NCBI RefSeq assembly: GCF_014839835.1
Contig: NC_071618.1
Span: 2,170,001 to 2,234,000 of the forward strand
Length of the DNA stretch: 64,000 nucleotides
Direction: 5' to 3'
Source of the DNA: Dryobates pubescens
Lineage: Eukaryota; Chordata; Aves; Piciformes; Picidae
Part shown: piece by piece, positions 53,101 to 62,075 of the stretch
Layout of the letters: each line of letters starts with the position of its first letter
Numbering within the stretch: the first letter of the stretch is position 1
Position numbers and translations under genes: made by a program
Notes under the pieces: model-generated
What the model was told of the DNA's origin: nothing
The model's database searches: none
What the model saw: only the letters and a program-made list of their open reading frames with translations

Positions 53101-55628
53101 AAATGAGCATCTTTCACTGGAAAAATCCTCTTCAGCCTCATGTGAAATTGTTTCAATTATTACTTCTCCTGAGGAAGTCATCCAGCATTTTGAACAATAT
53201 AATTTATGCAGCAAGGGCCTAAAAACTTGAGACATCAGTAGTAATTTAAGGAATCTTCTTTTGGAAGCAGAGACAGGACTGCAACGCTACATATTCAAAC
53301 CCTCAACTCTCCTGTTCCAAAACCTTACTAAAAATCTCCACTCACTTCAAAGCTCACAATGTACCCCGAAAAAGTAGTCGAATCGCAGAACGTTTGAAAC
53401 ATTTGTCTTTTATCAAATGTTTTGACACCACCTAGAGCAAATTGCTTCTTTGCCTAACCAAGCAGCTCTTTTTACTCAGGTGCCATTATCTCTGAATACA
53501 TCAAAAAAACCCACCACCACTAACAGCACACACACCTTACACATACATCAGAAAGTTCAAAGGCAGGTTTTTCAGAAAGAGAATGCAAGCTTAGAGATCA
53601 GAAGTGTTACCCATTCATTATCCATTTGTAACTCACTGTGCTGGCATCACCCATAACCATCGTTCCATCTCACATAATTTTCAGTGCTACTAGTTGCAAA
53701 TCTATTGGGGGATCTTCCTTATGCATACAACTCCACTTCTTAATTACAGCACTGCAGATTTCCCAGACTATTTATTCTTAGCACTTTTCCCAGAAGCAGC
53801 GTTTGTTTCCTCATGTAGCAGTTCACAAATCCCTTCACAGGGATTGACAACTGGTAAAGTGGAAAAAAATTATTACCTATGTACCTTAACTGCCACATGG
53901 GATCAAAAATCAAGAATACATCCTACCTGGCATCCCACCTTGACTTTCACAGCCAAACGCAAGGGATGGGCCAGGCTGATCGACCCAAGCAAGCAGCATA
54001 CTAAGAGGAATCATAGTCATGCTGCAACCCCCAAGTTAGTGCCACTTGGTGTTCCACGAGAGACTTGTTTTTCTGCCTGCTACATCATGTGTGCTGTGAA
54101 TGAACAACTCCCTGAGATTTTTAGCTCACCATATTAAAGAAAATGAGTTTATTTTCTTCAGAAATGCATTATGGTTCTACTTTAGTCACGTCCCTGGCCT
54201 TCACCTTCCTCATGACCAGGAATGACAGCCTGAGCATTAACAAATGCGTTCTGCCAGGACCGTGTGGGATCCTTTATTTCACTTTACCTTTGTATGTCCT
54301 CCTCCTCCGAAGACCTTCCAGGTCCTCAGAAGTCTGCAAATGCGTACTGACTTTATAGCAGATTTGAGGGGGTTTTGCCCCTTTAAGCAATTGATGCTGT
54401 TATGCTTACAAAAATCCAACAAGACTTAACACTGGCATTGTCTGAGCAGACAGAGACTGCAGCAACAAAAACATATGGGCTCTTATCTCCGCAAAAAACA
54501 CTGGTCCCTTCTGTAGGCTACAGGCCGTCAGCATGCTCAGACAAGCCAAATCAACGTCCTTCTCTAGGCATCAATTTCTTTATCACATCCGCAAGCGTTT
54601 AAGAATTACCTGATGCTTATACCAGTCTCCCATCCTTTACAGACCTGCACAGGAGAGGACGCTGAAGCTATTACCTGTACCAAAAGCGATCTTCAAACAT
54701 CTGTGGCTAATGCCTTCAAAGGCACCAGAAGGGATCTTCATCACCTAGCAGGTTTCCGCACAGCTTGCGGAAAGCGGCCTACCTGTCACCACTGTGTAGC
54801 CATTCTACCGGAGAGTACAAAGCAAAAAGGTCGCTCTGAACGAAACCGTGGCCCCTGTGCCTCCCGCCGCAGTCTGTTACACGGCTGCCCGTTTCGATGG
54901 CTTCGCCGCACCTTCTGATACCCAGGCTGCAACTTGAAAGACAGAAGGTGCCGGCGTTTCCTCAGCGTGATTTAAAGGAAGAGGAGACAAAAGCCGGGCT
55001 TTGTGTACCGTTTTTACGCTGATCTCGGCTTCCTCCCTATAGAGATCTCTCACCGCGCAATGCCGCGCTACCAACGCGGATCAGCGTTAGACAAAGCCGC
55101 GCCATTCCACCCAAACACACACAACCCCTCCGCAAATACGGGGAGCGCCCATCCTCGTCCCCACTCACCTAGATGGGACATGGAGACGGTGCTGTTACCG
55201 AAGCGAGCCTCGTTGTAGATGACCACGGCGGCCGCCCGCTTCCGCGCCGCGTTGGTGACCTTGTCCTTGAAGGTGCAGCCGCCGCGGGCTACCAGGGCTA
55301 TCCAGGGCGGTGGGTCGCCCTCGGGGGGTCCGCGGCCGCCGGGCGGCAGCGGCACGTCGTAATCTGTGTCGGTGGCGCAGCCCTCCATGTGCCGCGGTGA
55401 GGCGCCACGAGGGATGCCCACCAGGCCCTGGGCGCTCTCCTTAGGCGAGCTGTCCCCGTAACGGCCGCTCTCTGTGTTGCCTCGCACCGTGCGGTTGCTG
55501 AGCGGCTCCACGTAGGCCGTGCTCACCCACGCCGTGTACCACTCTAGAGCCCGGGCGCCCTGACCCACCGGCGCCCCCAGCGCCACCAGCGCTGCCGCCA
55601 CCAACGCCAGGCGGGCGCGCCGCACCAT
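38117..55628 (-). CDS. RNF149: RNF149, PA-TM-RING E3 ubiquitin ligase (seven coding exons)
   Basis: Exons in transcript order: 55628-55169, 48647-48397, 45554-45486, 42702-42620, 42175-42079, 39457-39262 and 38175-38117, 1215 nt, 404 residues and a stop (human about 400). The order is signal peptide (about 1-27), luminal protease-associated domain with GGCTFKDKV at 116-124 and N-glycosylation sequons at N45 and N145, one membrane helix at about 201-224, and a cytosolic RING-H2 with zinc ligands C269, C272, C287, H289, H292, C295, C306 and C309. Family knowledge: membrane-bound E3 ligases of the RNF13/RNF128/RNF149 group act in endosomal or secretory membranes, and RNF149 has been linked to ubiquitination of BRAF. 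All ligands are present, so the ligase looks functional. It converges on CNOT11 and has its own CpG island. Confidence 0.96.
38481..39189 (-). mobile_element. CR1 LINE, 5'-truncated, subfamily A, in RNF149 intron 6
   Basis: Sense to RNF149. Open frames at 39189-38866 ([24 protein letters not shown]-type thumb) and 38854-38561 ([20 protein letters not shown] to LDMALGAMV) differ little from the copy at 6147-6844. The 3' tail at 38481-38500 is of ACTGTGATA type. Its 5' end lies 72 bp from the donor of RNF149 exon 6. Confidence 0.95.
39262..39457 (-). CDS. RNF149: RNF149 coding exon 6 (acidic/serine-rich tail)
   Basis: Encodes 65 residues starting [14 protein letters not shown] and ending AGETTALL, plus one base. 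It is rich in Ser, Asp and Glu and diverged from human except at the ends, as expected for a disordered tail. The acceptor is TATTTTTCAG|GG and the donor is CTTG|GTAAGT. Reading through the donor would give GK and a stop, so a predictor that misses exon 7 would end the gene here. Confidence 0.92.
39458..42078 (-). other. RNF149: RNF149 intron 5
   Basis: AT-rich intron. It holds a TATA-rich patch at 41265-41295 and no recognised repeat family or exon. Confidence 0.6.
42079..42175 (-). CDS. RNF149: RNF149 coding exon 5 (second half of the RING-H2)
   Basis: Encodes K288 (shared codon) to W320: [21 protein letters not shown] and then [11 protein letters not shown]. It supplies ligands H289, H292, C295, C306 and C309. 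The DPWL motif that contacts the E2 in this family is intact. The acceptor is TCTCTTCAG|G and the donor is ACTGG|GTATGT. Confidence 0.96.
42620..42702 (-). CDS. RNF149: RNF149 coding exon 4 (first half of the RING-H2)
   Basis: Encodes residues 261-287 plus two bases: [20 protein letters not shown] then TVRILPC. It carries zinc ligands C269, C272 and C287. The acceptor is ATTTAG|GGA and the donor is GCAA|GTAAGT. Confidence 0.95.
42703..45485 (-). other. RNF149: RNF149 intron 3
   Basis: No recognised repeat or exon. A minus-strand ATGATGA (44274-44280) resembles a snoRNA C box, but no CTGA D box follows at a suitable distance. The minus-strand open frame at 43888-43547 shows no motif. Confidence 0.55.
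45486..45554 (-). CDS. RNF149: RNF149 coding exon 3 (69 bp)
   Basis: Encodes residues 238-260, [20 protein letters not shown] plus GEK, the basic linker between membrane helix and RING. It is a whole number of codons, so skipping would keep frame. The acceptor is TTATTCAAG|GG and the donor is AAAAG|GTAAT. Confidence 0.93.
45555..48396 (-). other. RNF149: RNF149 intron 2
   Basis: AT-rich intron. It contains a short CR1 3' remnant at 47622-47691 and an A/C-rich patch near 46730-46770. No exon is supported. Confidence 0.6.
47622..47691 (+). mobile_element. CR1 3'-end remnant
   Basis: CCAGATAGCCTCCAGAGGTC followed by ACTTCCAATCTAAATTACTC and TATGATG resembles a worn CR1 3' terminus in plus orientation, antisense to RNF149. 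Confidence 0.6.
48397..48647 (-). CDS. RNF149: RNF149 coding exon 2 (end of PA domain and transmembrane helix)
   Basis: Encodes residues 154-237. [14 protein letters not shown] closes the PA fold, [20 protein letters not shown] follows, and the membrane helix [20 protein letters not shown] comes next, with FYYIQRFLY at the cytosolic edge. The acceptor is CCTCTAACAG|GA and the donor is GCCAG|GTAATT. The helix and the juxtamembrane segment match the human protein almost completely. Confidence 0.96.
52227..52294 (+). repeat. 68-bp direct repeat, copy 1
   Basis: From TGCAAGCTTAGAGATCAGAA to GTGCTGGCATCACC, identical base for base to copy 2 at 53584-53651. The flanks differ at once on both sides. 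It is not a simple repeat. Confidence 0.95.
53584..53651 (+). repeat. 68-bp direct repeat, copy 2
   Basis: Identical to 52227-52294, 1357 bp further on in the same orientation, within RNF149 intron 1. Confidence 0.95.
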
Positions 55629-56060
55629 GGCCCGGCCGCCGCCGCGACGCGGGCAGCCGCGACCAGGAGGAATAGGAAGAGAAAGAGGAAAACTAGAAGG
55701 GCGACGCAGCGCAACCACCGCACGCCCCTCTCTGCCCCGCGACCGCGCCGCCCAGGTAACCCGCGACCGCCCGCCCCGGGCGGAGCCCGCCCGTTGCCGC
55801 CGCTAATGGCGAGGCGAGGCCGGACAGCCCCGCCCCTTCTGCTCAGCTGCGCACGCGCGGCCCCGCCCCGGGGGAGGGTTCCCCTCCCCCCCCGCAGGGA
55901 TGCCGGGAGGGAGGCGGGGGGAGGCTGCTGCCGCTGGGGCTGGAAGCTGCTCAAGGGGTACAAGGTGCTGGGCTCTGGCTCGCTGGCAGCGGTGAAAGGT
56001 GGCCTGGGGCGCCCACAGGCTGCAGCACCCTGATGGCCTGGGCCGGGCCTGAATAGGGGG
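55040..56060 (-). promoter_or_regulatory. RNF149: RNF149 CpG-island promoter with NRF-1-type site
   Basis: A dense CpG block covers RNF149 exon 1 and its upstream flank. GC boxes (CCCCGCCCC) lie near 55829 and 55861. TGCGCACGCGCG at 55848-55859 fits the palindromic NRF-1 consensus YGCGCAYGCGCR and lies about 220 bp upstream of the start codon. No TATA box is seen. Nothing suggests a second, divergent gene from this island. Confidence 0.75.
55169..55628 (-). CDS. RNF149: RNF149 coding exon 1 (signal peptide and most of the PA domain)
   Basis: Encodes residues 1-153 plus one base. The start is the ATG at 55628 in GGGCCATGG context, immediately followed by a hydrophobic signal peptide ([13 protein letters not shown]). 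An in-frame ATG at 55718 would add 30 Arg/Pro/Gly-rich residues in front of the signal peptide and is less likely. The PA-domain signature GGCTFKDKV and the sequons NRT and NST are visible. The donor is CTAG|GTGAGT. Confidence 0.95.
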
Positions 56061-56334
56061 CACAAACTCGAGAGGGGAACAAGCTGGACCCTGCCGCGGA
56101 ACAAGTGTTGGCGGGAGATTAACCCGACTCCTGCATGGAGAGCATTTGGCGGCATCCTTCTGTGGTCCAACGTGCCTCTACAAAAGAGCCCTTGGAGATT
56201 GCTGGGCCTTTAACCCTAGTGATGAGTGCCAGTTTTGAGTTCAGTCCAATAACTTGTCCAGTGACCCACGTGTGAATTTAAACTAGGCACCACTCCAGCC
56301 TTCAGGGCATGCCTTGTCTTAGAGCTAAGGAAGA

Positions 56335-56532
56335 AATTCTTTAAGGGTAGTGAGGCACAGGATTGAGTGATGCAGAAAGGCTATGGATGGACTGTCCCTG
56401 GAAGTGTTCAAGGCCAGGATGGGGCTTTAGCCAGCCTGGTCTAATAGAAGGTGTCCATGCTCATGGCAAGGAGGGTGAAACTAAACAGTCTTTAAGGTCC
56501 CTTCTAACCCAAGTCATTCTATAATTCTATCC
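56335..56532 (+). mobile_element. CR1 3'-end fragment upstream of RNF149
   Basis: GGACTGTCCCTGGAAGTGTT and CAAGGCCAGGATGGGGCTTT match CR1 ORF2 3' sequence. It ends AAGGTCCCTTCTAACCCAAG and TCATTCTATAATTCTAT, a CR1 terminus. Moderately diverged. Confidence 0.85.
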
Positions 56533-57237
56533 AAGGGTAAAGATGTCCTCTGGAGTGAATGGCAGCTGGAGCACTGGAAGCAATAGTGGACAGGGAGAAG
56601 GTTGTGGCCAGAAGACAGCTAGGAATAGTGTGATGCACAGCGATGCAGGACAAAGGAAACAAAGCCATTCAAGTTCAGATAGAAAGGGTACTTGTGCTGT
56701 TGTACTGAGGGAAGCTTGCTTCAGAAAGATGCAAAGCTAAAGAGGGTGAGTACCATGTAAAAACACCTGGAGAAAAAAGGCATTGGAGAAAGAGGTGAGG
56801 GTACTGAATAATCATGATTGCTTTAGGGACTAATTTTCCAGTAAATAGAAATATTTGATATGTACTTCTTAAATATGAGTAGTCTTTTCTATTCTTTCAT
56901 TAAAAACATCTACCTTTTTCCAGCTTGTGAAATGGATCACTTGTGTTCACCAGCTACTGGTCCCTTTTGAAACAACTCATGCACCCATTTTTCTTTCAGA
57001 TGTAAATGGTTGTGTGATCACATGTTTTTACCTGTCAAACAACATTGTCAAACTTAGCTAATGTCCTTCCTAATCTTGATTATATGTTGTGGCTACTTAT
57101 GCAGACAGAGTCTAGTAGAGCCTGCAACAGTTTGTGCAGAAGGTGTCTGTCATCAGTCAAAAGCTATGAACTCCATGAGCTGCCCTACTCTGTGTTGGCA
57201 CCAATGTGTTCCCACTTCAATTCCAGAGTCAATGTTT

Positions 57238-57261
57238 AAATAAACAAACAAACAAACAAAC
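57238..57261. repeat. (AAAC)n microsatellite
   Basis: About five to six tandem AAAC units. Confidence 0.9.
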
Positions 57262-59862
57262 CACTTCAAACCAAACATATTCATTAAATTAACTCTTTAG
57301 CAATTTCCCAAAATACTTGGCAGTGTTGGGACTCTCCCCAAAGGCACTGAGCATTGTGAGAACAAGATTAAAGTAGCAAAATGAAGAAGACAGCTGGGAC
57401 TGAGCACACAAAGTATTGTGGAAGGGGCTGTGGAGAAGGAATTGGAAGTTGAGGGATGAAGATATTAAAACTAGAGTTGATGAAGAAATGATGAGGGAAA
57501 AGAGCATATGGCAATAGAGGTGCAGGAGAATGTCAGGTGGGAGAGGGCACATGGCAGTAGCAGTATAGTAGAGACAGGTAAGGGGTGAACCATGTTGAAG
57601 GATGGCCAGTGTAGACAATTAGGAAGGAGCACAAATTCAGTGCTTGGCAAAAAGCCGTTCAAAAAGATTGACAGCACTTCAGTGAGTCCAAAAAATGCTG
57701 TTTAAATGAGAATTTCTCACTAAAAAAGTGAAAGACAGAGTGTACTCAGAATAGACATCACTCCAGAAATGGAATAAAAGTAAAAAGAACCAGTACAAAG
57801 GAAAAGAACAGCTGCAGGAAATGTTCTTGTAAGAATATGAACTCACTGGAAATAGGAAACTGATGTTTACTGTGATTTGTACAGGTTAGGAAAGTGTTGT
57901 CACAGTCCTCATGGCACATGCAGTCCAGCCAGTGGCAAGACAAAGAGTATAAGGTGCAAATAGGAAACACAGGCTCTTTCCTACAACCTTTATTGGATAT
58001 GAAGCAGGAATTTTAGTGGGAGAGCTTGAATTCTGTTGAAAGTGGATGGTGCAGGAAATCAAGATGAAAAAGTAAATTGTCAGCCTTGGCTTAAGAAAAT
58101 GTGCCAGAGGAAAGTGCACAGTGGAGAACAAGCTGTAACAAGAACTTGTGAGAGCAAGGCTAGCAGGGGAAGAAATAGCACTAAGAAAACTTCCAAAACA
58201 TCATTGAAGCACACCTGAGAGGTGAGTGTTCAGTCCCCATGTGCAGAAAAGAAGAGCAAACATCGTTAAGAGTGACATTTAACTGCCATAGTGAAGGCAA
58301 AGCTGACAGTAATGAGAAGATGAAGGAAAGATGCTAAAAGGTGCTTGGTTAGACTTTTCTCCCCTGAGAAAAGCAAGGCTGTAGTGAGGCAGATCTGAGT
58401 CTCAATTCACAGAAAGGTTTTAAGAGAAATTAGCTTAGAGGGGGAGAGAAAACAAGAAGATAAAATAATTAAATAGAAATTATAATGGCTGTTGGCAAAA
58501 GGTCATTCCTCTGACTAATGTACTGCAGACTCAAGAATATTCTAACTACAGCTTCCACTATGAAATTTGTTTTTATTGGTATTTCTTCTCAATAGGCATT
58601 TTGTCAACAGCATTCAGAATCTTTAGAAATTAAAATACATTGCAAATTGCAATACACATTCAGAAACAGGACAGATTGCATTTCATCCACCAAAGTGACA
58701 AAATTTTCATCAGGAAGGGAGTGTTCTTTGGTTAAATAAAAGCAGCAGTTCAGACTAGCTGTGCTTAAATCCTGCACATGCATTATGTTAGCACAAATTA
58801 TGAAAAAGTGGGAACCCAAGTTCAGAACTTTGTCTTCCCCTTTTGCAGCAAGTATATGGCCATGACTAAATGCATGTCTTAAATATTGCAAAACCACAGC
58901 TAAAGTGTTAAATAATACACATTGCACAACAAGCTCTCCGGAGGAAGCTACAGAAATAACTCAGAGGCAGAACACATGAAAATAAATTACACATCAGCTG
59001 GTGGAAATGCTTAATAAATTTATCACTACTTTATATAAAATGCTTGTTTGCTCTAATAGTTACAACACAACATTGCTATTGATTTGAATCAAAGCCAGAA
59101 CAGACCCTTTACAGTCTCAAGGAAGTATGGTTTTGCTATGATATCTCCAGAACACTATTTGGATTAAAAGCTTTAGCAAACTTCGCTTACCACACGATGA
59201 AAAATATCACTTCAGGCATTTGTCAATGTAAAGAAAAATCCTAAGTAATATATAATTAATAACGTAAAGCCCAATCAAGCAAACTATTACCTCCTCATTT
59301 CTTGTTTGGTTTGGGTTTTTTCCTCCAGAAAATTCAGCAAAACATGCAAGTCATATTTTTGATGAATTCCTACAGACTTTCAAGGACTTTATGGTAGCTG
59401 TTCCTTGGGAGAAGGAAGCATGAAATGAGAATGGGTGATTTAAGATGGCATTTCTTTACGAGCCTCCTTTTGTCACTTTACATGCCATTGCTGTTTCTTG
59501 TTTTGAGGTTCTGTCAAGAGCCTCACAGCAGGTCCATATAGAAAAGCTTTTTGATTAATATATCAATTTACAATACAGAAGTTACTCCAATTAATCTAGG
59601 TGTGCCAGAAGACAGCCTATAGCAAGTAGCAAAAAGACAGCCTATAGCAAATTCTCAAGCAGTTAAAGGTGTCCTGAACATCGATAACAATCCCTTACTA
59701 CTTTAAGGCAAGATTGCTAATAAATTAATGGATAGGACATAGGACCATCTGTTACCAGACTGTCTAAGGATGTAAGTGAATTTGAGAGTACAGTGACAGC
59801 AGCATTTCTAAAGTTATTCCTCTCTTCAGTGTACATTAAGCTTGTATACTGGATTCGCTTAA

Positions 59863-59893
59863 TATGTGTGTGTGTATGTGTGTGTGTGTGTTT
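59863..59893. repeat. (TG)n microsatellite
   Basis: A TG run interrupted once by TATG. Confidence 0.93.
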
Positions 59894-61782
59894 AAGAGCA
59901 GAGGAGAGAACAAGAAGTTCATGTTTCTCTGGGAATAGTAGTGCACTGGGATAATGAAACATGTAATTAAATTTGCCCAGAAATATTAGACTTGTGTAGA
60001 TTCTCTTACAGGGTCTAGTACTCTGCCTGTTGAACTCAGTTTTTAAAGTCCCATTAACCCTAATGGGCAAAGTTTCAGATCCACAGTAGACAAATAACTC
60101 CTTGGCAAAATTATAGGAATTGAGGAAGATTTCAGTTGATGGTATTCAATAAATCTGTACAGGATGGGCTGTTTTGCTTCAGTACTACACAGTGCAAGAC
60201 TGGGGGCAAACTCAAATGGGAAAATATTGCACATCTGCCAATAAAAATAAAAAAAATAGATTAATGCAGGGCACTTCCCCCTTTGTGTAATTACCTCTGC
60301 AAAATATCTGCACTGCTAACAGAATCTCTGTCAACAAGACAGAAAAAATGCTTAGTGAGTGTCTAAACAAAGGTTTTGTCCTGCATTCATCTTCAATTCT
60401 TACAGATTATCAGGAATGGTAGTGATTCCCAGAGACTTGAGCGTGCTGGAGAGCTAAGTGGCCCCTGGTATTTAAAGCAGCATGGTGCCCAGTTCTGCCC
60501 CTGGCATTACTCCTTCTCTTCATGCCCAAACCAAAATACACTCAGCTGCACTTAATTGGCTTCCAGGTGGTCACAGCTCATGCAGCTGCCTCTGAGATCT
60601 GCTTAGGGATTAACCTGTACAATCTCAGGTCACTTGCCCAGGGACCCAGGCTCATCCTGAACCCAGCCACGGTCCTGGTTAGTGTGCAGAGCTCAGGTAT
60701 CTCTTAATGTAGCAGAGAGAACAGCCATATAATTTGCAAACTGTGTAACGATTTGGCTGGTTAGCCATGGTATCCTTTCTTACTATATACCTTTTGGAAC
60801 TGTAGAATAAGTTTACCAGGTCATCTAGAGAATGGGATGAAGATGAATAAAATACCTTTGATCTCTTTTGATATTGTCATATGAGATGCCCATTCATAAG
60901 GTGTTTGCAACAAAGCTTGCACTCTCCACACTAGGAAAATGAGTTCTTCGTGGCCTGAATTATCTACCTGTCATTAGGCTTCTTTTGAAAATATATGCGT
61001 GAGCAAGCCCTTTAAGACTTGGTGAGGAAACAGAGTTAAGGGACTGGATGCACCCCTAGATCAGTTAGTGATGCACATCATCAGTTGCACAAATGAGTTA
61101 AAAACAAAGTGGTGGTTGGAGAAGGGATAAAAATCCCCCCTTGGATTACAGGCTATTAAAACTTCTTTTCCTGTCTCATAACAGGAATGGGCTAGCTGAC
61201 AACATTTGCTTAAATTCTTCTTAGGAGAATGTTTATACTTGTATTAGGCTAATCCTTTTGAGGCTGATTTGGTTTTGGCCCTCAACATGTTTAACCAGCT
61301 TTGTGTCAGTGAGAGACAAGTTAGATTGGAGCTGTGGTGTTTGAACTGCTTGCATTTTTTCTACTGGAAGAGAGCATTTCTACTCAATTTCCAAGTCAAA
61401 TATCAAATTATCTAGTTAGAGAAAAACATGTGTAGAAAATACAAGTTAGCAAACTATTTTTTCACTGAAGTATCTAGATCTGCAGCTATTAAGTTTCTGT
61501 TAGATTACTTACAAATCAAGAGAGACCAAGCAGCAGTGATACCTCCACAATGCAAAGGGTTCTGAGTAGGCAATTTGCTTTTTCTGTAAATCAGAACATT
61601 ATATTTAGCACACATGGTAGTTTCCCTGTGGGTGCACAGCAATAGAAGTCAAAACAAACAGACACAAAGCATTTTTTAGCAGCATTTAAGATGATGCATT
61701 GCCTGTTTGAAATGACAAGTTTGTACATTGCAGGGTAGGACTAGCATCCACCCCTCCTTTATAATTTGAAAGTCTGTGTCAG

Positions 61783-61788
61783 TTTATT
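61783..61788 (-). terminator. CREG2: Candidate CREG2 poly(A) signal
   Basis: AATAAA on the minus strand, about 140 nt past the CREG2 stop. Another minus-strand AATAAA lies at 58572-58577, which would imply a 3'UTR of about 3.3 kb. Sequence alone does not decide between them. Confidence 0.4.
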
Positions 61789-61927
61789 TTCACTCTGTTC
61801 CATGTGAGACAGGACTATTTTGAAGCCTTTTGGGAAAAAGGGGGAAAAAAAAAGAGTAATCATCCAGCATGACATTTTTTAAGTGTTTGGAAGGGAGGCT
61901 CAGATCTCTATCTTGAAGCCCATTCTA

Positions 61928-62075
61928 TCATCCTTTACTTGGAACTGCTTTTAAATACTCTTCTACTGCAATGGCAGAAACTTCTCCATACCAGCTCTGA
62001 AGCCAGATGTGCTCAATGTTCATTTTCATGAAGAACCACTCATAGCTACGAGGCCACTTTCTTACCACTGGGTGC
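61928..62075 (-). CDS. CREG2: CREG2 terminal coding exon
   Basis: 148 bp, from HPVVRKWPRSYEWFFMKMN through IEHIWLQSWYGEVSAIAVEE to YLKAVPSKG and TGA at 61928-61930. The acceptor is CCCCCTTTGTCATTCCAG. The WPRSYEWFFMK and IEHIWLQ motifs are hallmarks of the CREG C-terminus. Confidence 0.94.

Larger units (their letters stand above)
48648..55168 (-). other. RNF149: RNF149 intron 1
   Basis: About 6.5 kb, the largest intron. It has an A/C-rich tract at 49385-49500 and an exact 68-bp direct repeat (52227-52294 and 53584-53651). The last about 130 bp next to exon 1 lie in the CpG island. No recognisable transposon and no exon were found, and no snoRNA could be identified. Confidence 0.6.
56533..61782. 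other. Intergenic stretch between RNF149 and CREG2
   Basis: No coding sequence recognised. It holds an (AAAC)n run at 57238-57261, a (TG)n run at 59863-59893 and a small tandem duplication of GACAGCCTATAGCA at about 59612 and 59636. The right part could be CREG2 3'UTR if the distal poly(A) hexamer at 58572 is used. Confidence 0.5.

Noticed and set aside
55544-56170. 208-codon minus-strand frame over the RNF149 promoter
   Set aside because: It overlaps the RNF149 5' region in another frame and consists of low-complexity Ala/Arg/Pro sequence from the CpG island.
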